DNA from: an uncultured Dorea sp.
Lineage (GTDB): Bacteria > Bacillota > Clostridia > Lachnospirales > Lachnospiraceae
Direction of reading: 5' to 3'
Length of the DNA stretch: 64,000 nt
Assembly (NCBI GenBank): GCA_910589275.1
Contig: CAJUTH010000002.1
Location: 93,978-157,977, forward strand
In this document: positions 53,501-60,209 of the stretch, piece by piece
Numbering within the stretch: position 1 is the first letter of the stretch
Layout of the letters: every line of letters begins with the position of its first letter
The notes under the pieces: model-generated
Told to the model about the DNA's origin: nothing
What the model saw: the letters and a program-made list of their open reading frames with translations, nothing else
Database searches by the model: none
Position numbers and translations under genes: made by a program

Positions 53501-53852
53501 AGAAGAGGGGATGCATGCAAAGCCGGATATTCGTAATGATATGAACCAGTTAATAAAGGCAGCGCCTAGGTATGGCATGCATTTTCTGTTTTGTTTTGAG
53601 GAACCGAAGGAATTTCAGTTTCTTTGCATGGATGAAAGGGCATTTGCACATAAAATTCTATTTTCTATGAGCGGAGAAGAATCAATTTCCCTTATGGGAA
53701 GAAAAAGCGCCGGTGAACTGGAAAAAGGAATGTTTGTATATAGCAATGGAAAGGAACTCTGCCATATGCGTCCGCATCTTCACAAAGGCGTTTCGTGTAA
53801 TGGCTGGAGAATAGATGAGGACAATCAGATTGTCCAAACGATAGGAATATGA
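50535..53852 (+). CDS. Soluble FtsK/SpoIIIE-type ATPase, EssC-like
   Basis: 1105 residues. An N-terminal coiled coil (about 1-75), a middle region, then an FtsK_SpoIIIE domain with Walker A GAAGSGKST (from about residue 520) and Walker B IFVMIDEFAQMSQ. GRALGFKFIFSSQ and QIQMRFAMKNTQEE follow as in motor ATPases. A second, degenerate ATPase-like region (NILLAGGNRENLINV) lacks the P-loop lysine, as in the later domains of type VII EssC/EccC. A charged coil lies near 940-990. No membrane span or FHA domain. Followed at once by WXG100-like small proteins. Confidence 0.85.
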   Translation: MLILEQIQKLNNMFDDFERRFHQIDKERQAQMERYASNLKELRAKKEKEKNELLSLKENVLTYYRIAKANTSQELQTGGITGERPDIPYLNSLIYQINDDSMEDSTARTVVLKASRYVVWLDAKLRRIDARKLPEESAGMKQTEENRKLDEKKQQLIQEYVEMLQGPGMKKLLETLDILYNDYAINERFFTEFGKTNRRRNKILFGYQELGIRVPDYLCGILKERMGSYFNEHRKSIHYPVGFQTDKCKGIYIRYTYQNADKIKDGIQAVILNILRYSGGRDYKISVFDLIHYNAELLGRLYSLSKIRNGIVERVPGGEEEYQKAVRGLAAYYHGLEEQIGAESVWQYNARQKDEKDKIAGRILIINREYDAYTHKDSPEMLYLMNNAQKLGMICICAEKCANTDGCLRHEDKMNELSGVSIAIKSDERGRFYIRKKDGWNRFSFLTPTKSIPQSFIEYMSAVTGREEIGTHYSKRYSLRMPARSSEKRKEIIIPFAVDENDQPVSAAFVNENFAAYIMGAAGSGKSTLLHTMIAGLVMNYHPDELELWLMDFKMVEFRRYIDLKVPHIKYILLEKSEDMVFDILDRLTEVLEKRQYIFARNGWDKLSDVPVGIYMPAIFVMIDEFAQMSQVIRAGSDYGKETDYRLKLENLLTKGRALGFKFIFSSQTYTTGVSGLTDTACKQIQMRFAMKNTQEEIKHTLEIKSNQIPQKLEQDIISLSVFETLFKSGSGNEILHLRNLYLKKPEIDSLMKKLGSFMLPAERVLETGADRLYFYKHPVYIDGGEPVTFISQLKSYQEYEKRTNTDECDLDDIFLFPGAPCSFQTVYPLVLRNAVVQNILLAGGNRENLINVIWSLKKSYARTGRPVEIWAHDQNALYRKCRDTVFAKERILTETEEICRRFSVLREKMTRREAEQCLIMVLGYEELLNDIEILGSIEISAEKREMEQPEKDLAAVLAEIEEMEEPEKGKERMEEYNAEVQKEERDRKEEGMHAKPDIRNDMNQLIKAAPRYGMHFLFCFEEPKEFQFLCMDERAFAHKILFSMSGEESISLMGRKSAGELEKGMFVYSNGKELCHMRPHLHKGVSCNGWRIDEDNQIVQTIGI

Positions 53853-53866
53853 AGGAGGCGGGGATG

Positions 53867-54277
53867 ATGGCGCGGTATGCAATAAATTATAAGGGGATTG
53901 AAGAACTAAAGAAGCTGGCGTATACATTGACAAGTTCTGTAGAGCAGATGAATACATCCTGTGGGAACTTGTATGCGAGGATAGACGCGCTGGAAGCTGA
54001 TCTGGGGATCTATAGGAAAGAAATATATGAACAGATCAAAAAGGTTATAGAAATCAACCGATGTGCGGGCGAAAGCATTCAGAGGATTGCAGGAGCGGAT
54101 ATTCCCGATAAGATTGAACGAATTACAGAACTTTTAGTTATGCATGGGAAGGAGACGCAGACAGCTTATTCGTCGGGGCGTTCGTTTTATTATGAAGAAC
54201 TCGGTCAAATGATGGAGAAAGGCGGGGATGCAGAGGATGACGAAGAAAGCGGTCCGCAGAAGGTATATAAGCGGTAG
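53867..54277 (+). CDS. Small helical protein, WXG100-like, paralogue of the protein at 54601
   Basis: 136 residues from ATG 53867, eight bases after GGAGG; earlier ATGs at 53849 and 53864 are less well placed. Opens MARYAINYKGIEELKKLAYTL, then helical heptads with MNTSCGNLYARIDALEADLG. It aligns by eye with the protein at 54601 over its first 65 residues. Size and helix content resemble WXG100 substrates, although the W-x-G turn itself is absent. It follows the ATPase gene directly and so is a likely substrate or partner. Confidence 0.7.
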   Translation: MARYAINYKGIEELKKLAYTLTSSVEQMNTSCGNLYARIDALEADLGIYRKEIYEQIKKVIEINRCAGESIQRIAGADIPDKIERITELLVMHGKETQTAYSSGRSFYYEELGQMMEKGGDAEDDEESGPQKVYKR

Positions 54278-54309
54278 AGATATTTACGGGAAACGAAGGG
54301 AGAGAAGAT

Positions 54310-54573
54310 ATGAATAATCAGAATGTAGATACAGAAGCATTGGAACAGGCGGCAGTAGCGCTGTCCAGATATATTTCGGAAGTAACGGAATGCATTCATA
54401 AAATGAAAGATGCAGCCATTGACTGCAGTGATAATATGGGAAGCGATGTGATCAGCCGGAGGAATATTGAGGAATTGAATGATTCTTTGCGGAGGCTGGA
54501 ACCTGCAGTTAGAGAGGCGGCAGAGTTAAGAGCAGCCATTTTAGATAAGAAACTGGAGATTGAGGATTTATAA
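54310..54573 (+). CDS. Small helical protein of the FtsK-type locus
   Basis: 87 residues, predicted entirely helical with two helices (about 10-35 and 45-85) and two cysteines near residues 31 and 39. GGGAGAG precedes the ATG. Not clearly related to its two neighbours. No known domain; it may be a chaperone or another small substrate of the ATPase. Confidence 0.65.
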   Translation: MNNQNVDTEALEQAAVALSRYISEVTECIHKMKDAAIDCSDNMGSDVISRRNIEELNDSLRRLEPAVREAAELRAAILDKKLEIEDL

Positions 54574-54600
54574 ACTGACAGATAAGATATGGAGGCCATT

Positions 54601-54876
54601 ATGTCAAAATATGGAGTTAACGAGAAAGGAATCCGGTCACTGCAGCAGCTTGCAAAAGATCTTATGGATATTAGCGAAGATATGGAAGAGAGCTGCAGGA
54701 GACTGCGAAGGACAGTGACAGACCTAGAGGATGATCTGGGTGAATTTGCGGAAAAGATACTGGAAATGATTGATAAGGCGCAATATGAGCTTGATAGAGG
54801 CCGGGAGCCGATACATATGCTTGTAGATAAGATTAAGGATTGCATTGCTAAGATAGAAAGAATTTTAGGGCGTTAA
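54601..54876 (+). CDS. Small helical protein, WXG100-like
   Basis: 91 residues from ATG 54601 with GGAGG five bases upstream; the ATG at 54589 overlaps that site. Opens MSKYGVNEKGIRSLQQLAKDL, with MEESCRRLRRTVTDLEDDLGEF in the middle, matching the protein at 53867 motif for motif. The length is that of WXG100 proteins. Two paralogues beside one motor ATPase suggest a heterodimer or tandem substrates. Confidence 0.72.
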   Translation: MSKYGVNEKGIRSLQQLAKDLMDISEDMEESCRRLRRTVTDLEDDLGEFAEKILEMIDKAQYELDRGREPIHMLVDKIKDCIAKIERILGR

Positions 54877-54902
54877 GAGGCTGCCGTTAAGGAGGAAGGT
54901 TT

Positions 54903-55718
54903 ATGAATCTGAATGAATCAATTGCCGGCAGCAGTCTTGAAAAAGACCGGATACGTGAAAAATACCGTATAAAAGCAAAGAATGAAGAAGCAAAGCTCAG
55001 AAGCCAGATAAGGGAGTCTTCCGGTAAAAGAAGCGATCATTCTTTAATGGCAGGATGCGGAGCGGGCTGCCTTGGGGTGATTCTCTTTTTGGCTGCCGTA
55101 TCTATTTTCGATATTATGCTTGGGGGAATGGAGCCTATTCTTATGATTGCTTTTTTTGTGGGAGGTTTTCTTCTTGTGAAAGCGAACGCCGGTACTAAAA
55201 ATAATGAAGAGAATTATAGTATGGAGAGCAGGATTGCGCAGATTTATAAGGATTGTGAAGAAGAGGCACAGCGTGAGATGGCTGTTTATGATGCGAAAGT
55301 AAAACAATATTATGAACGTGTAATAAAAAATGAACCCGGATTAAAAGATATGAAAGATCATATGGTAATGATGTTCGGGAGAATGATTCAGCATGCCAGT
55401 ACAGAATCAAACCAGAAATTTATAGATGCAGCGCTGCACTATAAAGTGGTTTCAACGGCAATACAGTTTTATTTTGAAAGTCAGTATACGAATAAAAATG
55501 ACGATTATAACTTTGATGCCCATCGTTTTCGCAATTTGGCTTCTCTGGAGGAGTGTGAGGGTTTGGCACAGGCATTGGCAAGGATGACGGTGAAAGAAAT
55601 GAAAATGATGTATCCGCCAAACTCGATGAAGATTGATGTCTCGCATAATGATGCGGATGTGCGGCTGCATTACAGAGGACCGAATAAGAATTATGTTCCG
55701 CCAAGGCCAATTGCTTAA
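54903..55718 (+). CDS. Two-span membrane protein of the FtsK-type locus
   Basis: 271 residues with AAGGAGGAAGG upstream. A basic helical N terminus (to residue 45), two adjacent membrane segments (about 50-70 and 74-93), and a helical C-terminal domain with FRNLASLEECEGLAQALARM and a proline-containing end. Both ends should face the cytosol. No family recognised. As the only membrane protein of the cluster it may anchor the otherwise soluble ATPase. Confidence 0.68.
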   Translation: MNLNESIAGSSLEKDRIREKYRIKAKNEEAKLRSQIRESSGKRSDHSLMAGCGAGCLGVILFLAAVSIFDIMLGGMEPILMIAFFVGGFLLVKANAGTKNNEENYSMESRIAQIYKDCEEEAQREMAVYDAKVKQYYERVIKNEPGLKDMKDHMVMMFGRMIQHASTESNQKFIDAALHYKVVSTAIQFYFESQYTNKNDDYNFDAHRFRNLASLEECEGLAQALARMTVKEMKMMYPPNSMKIDVSHNDADVRLHYRGPNKNYVPPRPIA

Positions 55719-55740
55719 ATGACCGATCCGCTAGGGATGC

Positions 55741-55758
55741 ACCGTGAATAGTAACGGT
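55741..55758. repeat. Small palindrome ACCGT-GAATAGTA-ACGGT
   Basis: The 17-base core CCGTGAATAGTAACGGT recurs at 59052-59068, both times in intergenic DNA flanking the sucrose locus. It may be part of a dispersed intergenic repeat. Confidence 0.55.
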
Positions 55759-55795
55759 CTGTCATTTATGGATTTGCAAAATATAAAATTTTAGA

Positions 55796-55843
55796 TTGCA
55801 GAAATTGGTAATTCATGCTACCATCTATATGAAATCGATTACA
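55796..55843 (+). promoter_or_regulatory. Promoter and LacI-type operator of the HAD gene
   Basis: TTGCAG (55796-55801), 17-base spacer, TACCAT (55819-55824), then TGAAATCGATTACA (55830-55843), a near-copy of the palindrome TGAAATCGATTTCA found twice before the PTS gene. Confidence 0.65.
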
Positions 55844-55860
55844 TGAATGATGGAGGGAAT

Positions 55861-56691
55861 ATGGATAGGAAGCTTATTTTTTTGGATATAGACGGAACAT
55901 TAACAGAAGGAGGAAGCAATACGCCTCCGGTATCCGCCCAGAGGGCGGTAAAGGAAGCACGGGAAAAGGGACATCTTGTATATATCTGTACAGGGCGCAA
56001 TTATGCGATGCTCCGGCCGCTGTTAGCGTACGGATTTGACGGCGTGGTAGGGAGCGCGGGAGGCTACATCCTGTGCCGGGATCAGGTGATCTATGACTGC
56101 CCGATGACAAGAGGGCAGCAGGACCGGGCGCTGAAGGTGTTGAGGAAAAACGGCGTATTCTGCACGGTGGAAGGCCGGGACGGCTCTTATACCGACGATG
56201 GATTTAAGAAATTTCTGGCCAAGAAGGCTAGGAAGGACGGCAACAGCGAACTCCTGCGCTGGAGGGAGCATATTGAGGAATCGTTGAATATCCGGCCGAT
56301 GGAAGAGTATGACGGAGAACCGATTTATAAGATTGTACTTATGTGTGAGAGTGAAAGGCAGCTTGCAGAGCCGAGAGAGGCGCTGCAGGAGGAGTTTCAT
56401 TTCTGCATACAGGATGCGGATGGCAGAGGAATTATTAACGGAGAGCTGATTAACCGGGCGTTTGATAAAGGCAGAGGGATTGAGCGCGTATGCCGTCATT
56501 TAGGCGTAGATGTGAAGGATACCATCGCATTCGGGGACAGTATGAATGATGTGGAAATGATAAAGACAGCCGGGCTTGGCATCTGTATGGAAAACGGGAG
56601 CGAAACCTTAAAGAAGCTGGCGGATGAAATCTGTCCGGCAGTGGCAGAAGATGGATTGAGGAAGGCGTTTGAAAAACATGGCTTAATCTGA
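55861..56691 (+). CDS. Cof-type HAD phosphatase
   Basis: 276 residues from ATG 55861 with GGAGGG upstream. HAD motif I LIFLDIDGTLTEGG, motif II ICTGRN, motif III lysine, and motif IV FGDSMNDVEMIKTAG; Cof-type C2 cap in the middle. It removes phosphate from sugar phosphates or similar compounds. The shared LacI-type operator ties it to the sucrose PTS. It could act on sucrose-6-phosphate, since no sucrose-6-phosphate hydrolase gene is seen here. Confidence 0.9.
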   Translation: MDRKLIFLDIDGTLTEGGSNTPPVSAQRAVKEAREKGHLVYICTGRNYAMLRPLLAYGFDGVVGSAGGYILCRDQVIYDCPMTRGQQDRALKVLRKNGVFCTVEGRDGSYTDDGFKKFLAKKARKDGNSELLRWREHIEESLNIRPMEEYDGEPIYKIVLMCESERQLAEPREALQEEFHFCIQDADGRGIINGELINRAFDKGRGIERVCRHLGVDVKDTIAFGDSMNDVEMIKTAGLGICMENGSETLKKLADEICPAVAEDGLRKAFEKHGLI

Positions 56692-56743
56692 AGCAGGATC
56701 GTGTATTAGGGGAAATTTTGAAGGATCGGACAGTGCGAAGAGG

Positions 56744-56782
56744 AATAATGTCGCAAGCGACCGCGCTTGGGACATTATTTTT
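56744..56782 (+). terminator. Rho-independent terminator
   Basis: A 16-base arm (56744-56759) pairs almost fully with 56764-56779 around a 4-base loop, followed by TTTTTC. Confidence 0.88.
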
Positions 56783-56791
56783 CAAGAGTTG

Positions 56792-56907
56792 TGAAATCGA
56801 TTTCAGCATTATTCACAAAAATGACATTTTAAATTTATGAAAGATGTCAATTTACAAAATTATCTTTTGTATGTATAATGAAAGCACAAAATATGAAATC
56901 GATTTCA
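56792..56907 (+). promoter_or_regulatory. PTS promoter flanked by two LacI-type operators
   Basis: TGAAATCGATTTCA at 56792-56805 and again at 56894-56907, perfect 14-bp palindromes 102 bases apart. Between them lie TTTACA (56851-56856), a 17-base spacer and TATAAT (56874-56879). The downstream operator covers the likely start of transcription. Looping between two operators is plausible. Confidence 0.82.
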
Positions 56908-56956
56908 CCAAAACACAGAAAAACAAGAGAATAAAGGAAAAAAGGAGAGAAAGAAC

Positions 56957-58876
56957 ATGGCATTAGATTATGGAAGATGCGCAAAAGAGATTTTTGAAAA
57001 TCTCGGCGGAAGAGAGAATCTTGTCAGCGCAGCCCACTGCGCGACTAGGCTGAGGCTTGTGACGGTGGACAACAGTAAGATTGACAAGAAGAAGCTGGAG
57101 GACGTAGACGGTGTAAAGGGAGTCTTTGAGAGCAACGGGTAGCTTCAGCTTATCATTGGAACCGGAACTGTCAACAAGGTGTATGAGGAATTTCTTGCAG
57201 TCAGTGGGATGACCGCGGCCACAAAGGAAGAGGTGAAGGCGGCTGCCGCTGCAAAGCAGCCGTTTTACAAGCAGATGAGTAAGTCTCTGGGAGATGTATT
57301 TGTCCCGATCCTTCCGGCGATTGTGGCATCGGGCCTGATGATGGGCTTAGTTGAGGCGCTGGGGAAGGCAATTCCCGCTTTTGCCGGAAGCGACTGGTAT
57401 GGGATATTGGATCTGTTTGCAAATACGGCCTTTACGTTCCTGCCGATTCTGATCGCGGTGTCTTCGGCAAGGGTGTTTGGAGGAAATATTTTTCTGGGCG
57501 CGGTTGTCGGTATGATCATGATCCATCCGAATTTGATCAATGCATGGTCGGTTGCGGGCATGGATGCGGCGGATATCGGGGTATGGCATCTGTTCGGCGT
57601 ATTCCCCATCCGTCAGGTGGGCTACCAAGGGCATGTTATCCCGGTAATCATCGCGGTATGGGTGATGAGCCGGATTGAAAAATGGCTGCATAAACATGTG
57701 CCGGAAATGATCGACCTGTTTGTATCGCCCCTTTGTACGGTACTGATTACCGGATTTCTCACCCTTGGAATTATCGGGCCGGTGTTTTCCATTGCGGAGA
57801 CGTATGTGCTGACTTTTGCAGAGTGGCTGATTTCTGTGGGATACGGGAGCGGCGCCATGCTGATGGGAGCGCTGTATCCGCTGACAGTGGTGTGCGGTAT
57901 CCATCATATGTATAATGTAATTGAAGCGGGCATGCTTTCAGCAGCGGAGGGCTTAAATACTTGGATGCCGGTGGCGTCCGCCGCCAATTTTGCCCAAGGC
58001 GCGGCCTGCCTTGCGGTAGGTTTAAAGGCAAAGAATGTGAAGACCAAGGCGGTAGCAATCCCCTCGTCTCTGTCAGCGGCGCTTGGGATTACGGAACCGG
58101 CGATCTTTGGCGTAAACCTCCGTTTTGTAAAGCCGCTTGTCTGCGGAATGGCCGGCGGCGCGGCGGGCGCGCTTTTAGGAACGATGTTTCATATCGGAGC
58201 CACATCTTATGGAGTGACCGGGATACCGGGATTTCTGATTACTTTGGATTACACGCTGCAGTATGCGGTGATTCTGACAGTGTCGTTTGTTATCGCATTT
58301 GTCTTAACATGGATATTCTGGAAGGAAGACGAGGAAACGGAAAAGAAAGAAGAAATCAAAACGGATAAAGCTGTGGAGGGGAAGGAAACGGAGACAAAGA
58401 AAGAGGAACAAGCTCTTGCACAGGCAGAGAAGATCTTGTATGCGCCGATAAAAGGAACGGTAATTGCAAGGGAATCCATTCCGGATGCGGTATTTGCCTC
58501 GGGAGCGCTGGGCGACGGCGTAGGGATTGAGCCGGAATGCGGCGAGGTTCTTGCCCCTTGCGACGGCGAGATCGTGACGGTTACAGAGACAAAGCATGCG
58601 GTAGGAATCATGGGTCCGGAGGGAATGGAGCTTTTGATCCATGTGGGAATTGATACGGTAAAGATGAACGGAGAAGGATTCGATGTAACGGTCGGCGTGG
58701 GCGATCAGGTGAAGAAGGGGCAGAAGCTGCTTACCTTTGATATAGAGAAGATAAAAGCAGCCGGATACAGCGCCACGACGGCAGTACTTGTGACGAATAG
58801 CGGAGATTATCCGAATTACCGGGTTGTGAAGACCGGAGCGGTGGAAACCGGGGAGGAAATCATCTCGGCAGAATAA
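56957..58876 (+). pseudogene. scrA: Sucrose-type PTS enzyme IIBCA, interrupted by an in-frame TAG
   Basis: The frame runs from ATG 56957 to TAA 58876 apart from TAG at 57140-57142. IIB part: Cys28 in SAAHCATRLRL. After the stop come LQLIIGTGTVNKVYEEF and the IIC part, with FVPILPAIVASGLMMG, GIHHMYNVIEAG and GITEPAIFGVNLR. A charged linker is followed by IIA, with LLIHVGIDTVKMNGEGF. Homologues read Gln at the TAG site (from memory), so a CAG to TAG change is likely. Without read-through only a truncated IIB and perhaps an IICA from GTG 57179 are made. The LacI-type operators and amylosucrase support sucrose. Confidence 0.8.
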
Positions 58877-58928
58877 AAAAAACGGCGCGCAATTCTTTGA
58901 ACGGATGCCCAGAAGGTATTTTGTTATT

Positions 58929-59068
58929 GTTCACGCAGGAATGCGCTGAACTGCGCATTCCGTGAGAACGTGATTCAGGTGTGAGGGGCAATTTTTGCGT
59001 AGCAAAATTTTGAGTATCGCCCCGAATTGTTGCTATGAGCGGACTCCCGGGCCGTGAATAGTAACGGT
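58929..59068. repeat. Intergenic multi-hairpin region
   Basis: The stretch 58877-59173 has no gene. It holds a long hairpin (58929-58946 with 58953-58969), a second around GGGGC...GCCCC (58985-59023), and the repeat CCGTGAATAGTAACGGT (59052-59068) also seen at 55742. It separates the PTS gene from its regulator. The first hairpin may terminate the PTS transcript, although the T run is poor. Confidence 0.6.
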
Positions 59069-59173
59069 ATTTTTTGGCGGTTCAGGATATGTGGCGGTTC
59101 AGGATATGTTGCAAGAGGGTGGCTGGGATGGTATAATAGATGCATAGCGGCTTTGGAAAGGCGGGGCTTGTAG

Positions 59174-60166
59174 ATGAATATAGCGGAGATTGCAAAGCTG
59201 GCAGGGGTTTCCCCGGCGGCGGTTTCTAGGTATTTTAATAATGGCTATATCTCGGAGGAAAAGAGGGCGGCGATTCATAGAGTAGTAGAAGAGACCGGGT
59301 ACCGGCCCTCCCTTCAGGCTCAGACGCTGCGGACGAAGAAAACAAAGCTGATCGGGGTGATCGTGCCAAGGATTGATTCGGGGGCGGTGGGAAGCATTGT
59401 GGCGGGTATCCTGTCTGTGCTGGATGCCGGCGGATACCAGATGCTTCTTGCAGATACCCAGAATGCTACAGAGCGGGAGATGGAGTATCTCACAGTTTTT
59501 GATGAAAAACAGGTGGACGGGGTTATCTTTGCCGCTACGGTATTTACCCCGGAGCACAGGCGGATTATGAAGGCGATGTCGGTGCCGGTGGTGGTGACGG
59601 GGCAGCGGATTGCCGGATATAACTGTGTGTATCATGACGATTACCATGCGGCATATGATATTACGAGGCTGCTTCTTGGGAAAGGACGGCGGAAGCTGGG
59701 CTTTATCAGCGCGCCGCACAAGGATGAGGCGGCGGGGCAGGAACGTTTCCGGGGATACTGCAGGGCAGTAGAGGAGGCGGGGCTGAAAGAACTGGCGGAA
59801 AATTATGTGATTGCAGATTTTTCCATGAAATCCGGATATGAGAAGATGAAGGAGCTTATGGAAAAATGCGGGGAGCTTGACGGTGTGGTCTGCGCTACAG
59901 ATACCATTGCGGTAGGAGGAATGCGGTATTTGAAAGAGCAGGGAGTGAAGCTGCCCCGGCAGATGATGATCGCCGGGCATGGTAATTCTGCTATATCGGA
60001 TGTGACGACGCCGACCCTGACGACGGTACATTATTCCTTTGAGGAAAGCGGAGCAGTGTCAGCTAAGATTCTTTTGGAAAATATTGAAGATAGAAGCGCT
60101 GCCGTCAAGGGGATCATGATGGGATACCGGATTGTGGAAAAGGATTCTACCGGTACGCCGGATTAA
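59174..60166 (+). CDS. LacI-family regulator, probable sucrose repressor
   Basis: 330 residues. N-terminal helix-turn-helix and hinge: IAEIAKLAGVSPAAVSRYFNNGYISEEKR, then a periplasmic-binding-protein-like sensor with KLIGVIVPRIDSGAVGSIVAGI and the YxxA-type LTTVHYSFEESGAVSA. Sits between a sucrose-type PTS and an amylosucrase, so it is the ScrR equivalent and should bind TGAAATCGATTTCA. GGCGGGG precedes the ATG. Confidence 0.9.
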   Translation: MNIAEIAKLAGVSPAAVSRYFNNGYISEEKRAAIHRVVEETGYRPSLQAQTLRTKKTKLIGVIVPRIDSGAVGSIVAGILSVLDAGGYQMLLADTQNATEREMEYLTVFDEKQVDGVIFAATVFTPEHRRIMKAMSVPVVVTGQRIAGYNCVYHDDYHAAYDITRLLLGKGRRKLGFISAPHKDEAAGQERFRGYCRAVEEAGLKELAENYVIADFSMKSGYEKMKELMEKCGELDGVVCATDTIAVGGMRYLKEQGVKLPRQMMIAGHGNSAISDVTTPTLTTVHYSFEESGAVSAKILLENIEDRSAAVKGIMMGYRIVEKDSTGTPD

Positions 60167-60209
60167 ATATAGATCATAAACAAAGATAAAACGATGGGGG
60201 AAGCAGAAA

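Noticed and set aside
50535..55718. Prophage or conjugative element FtsK/TcpA module
   Set aside because: No relaxase, integrase, replication or structural phage genes nearby; partners are small helical proteins instead.
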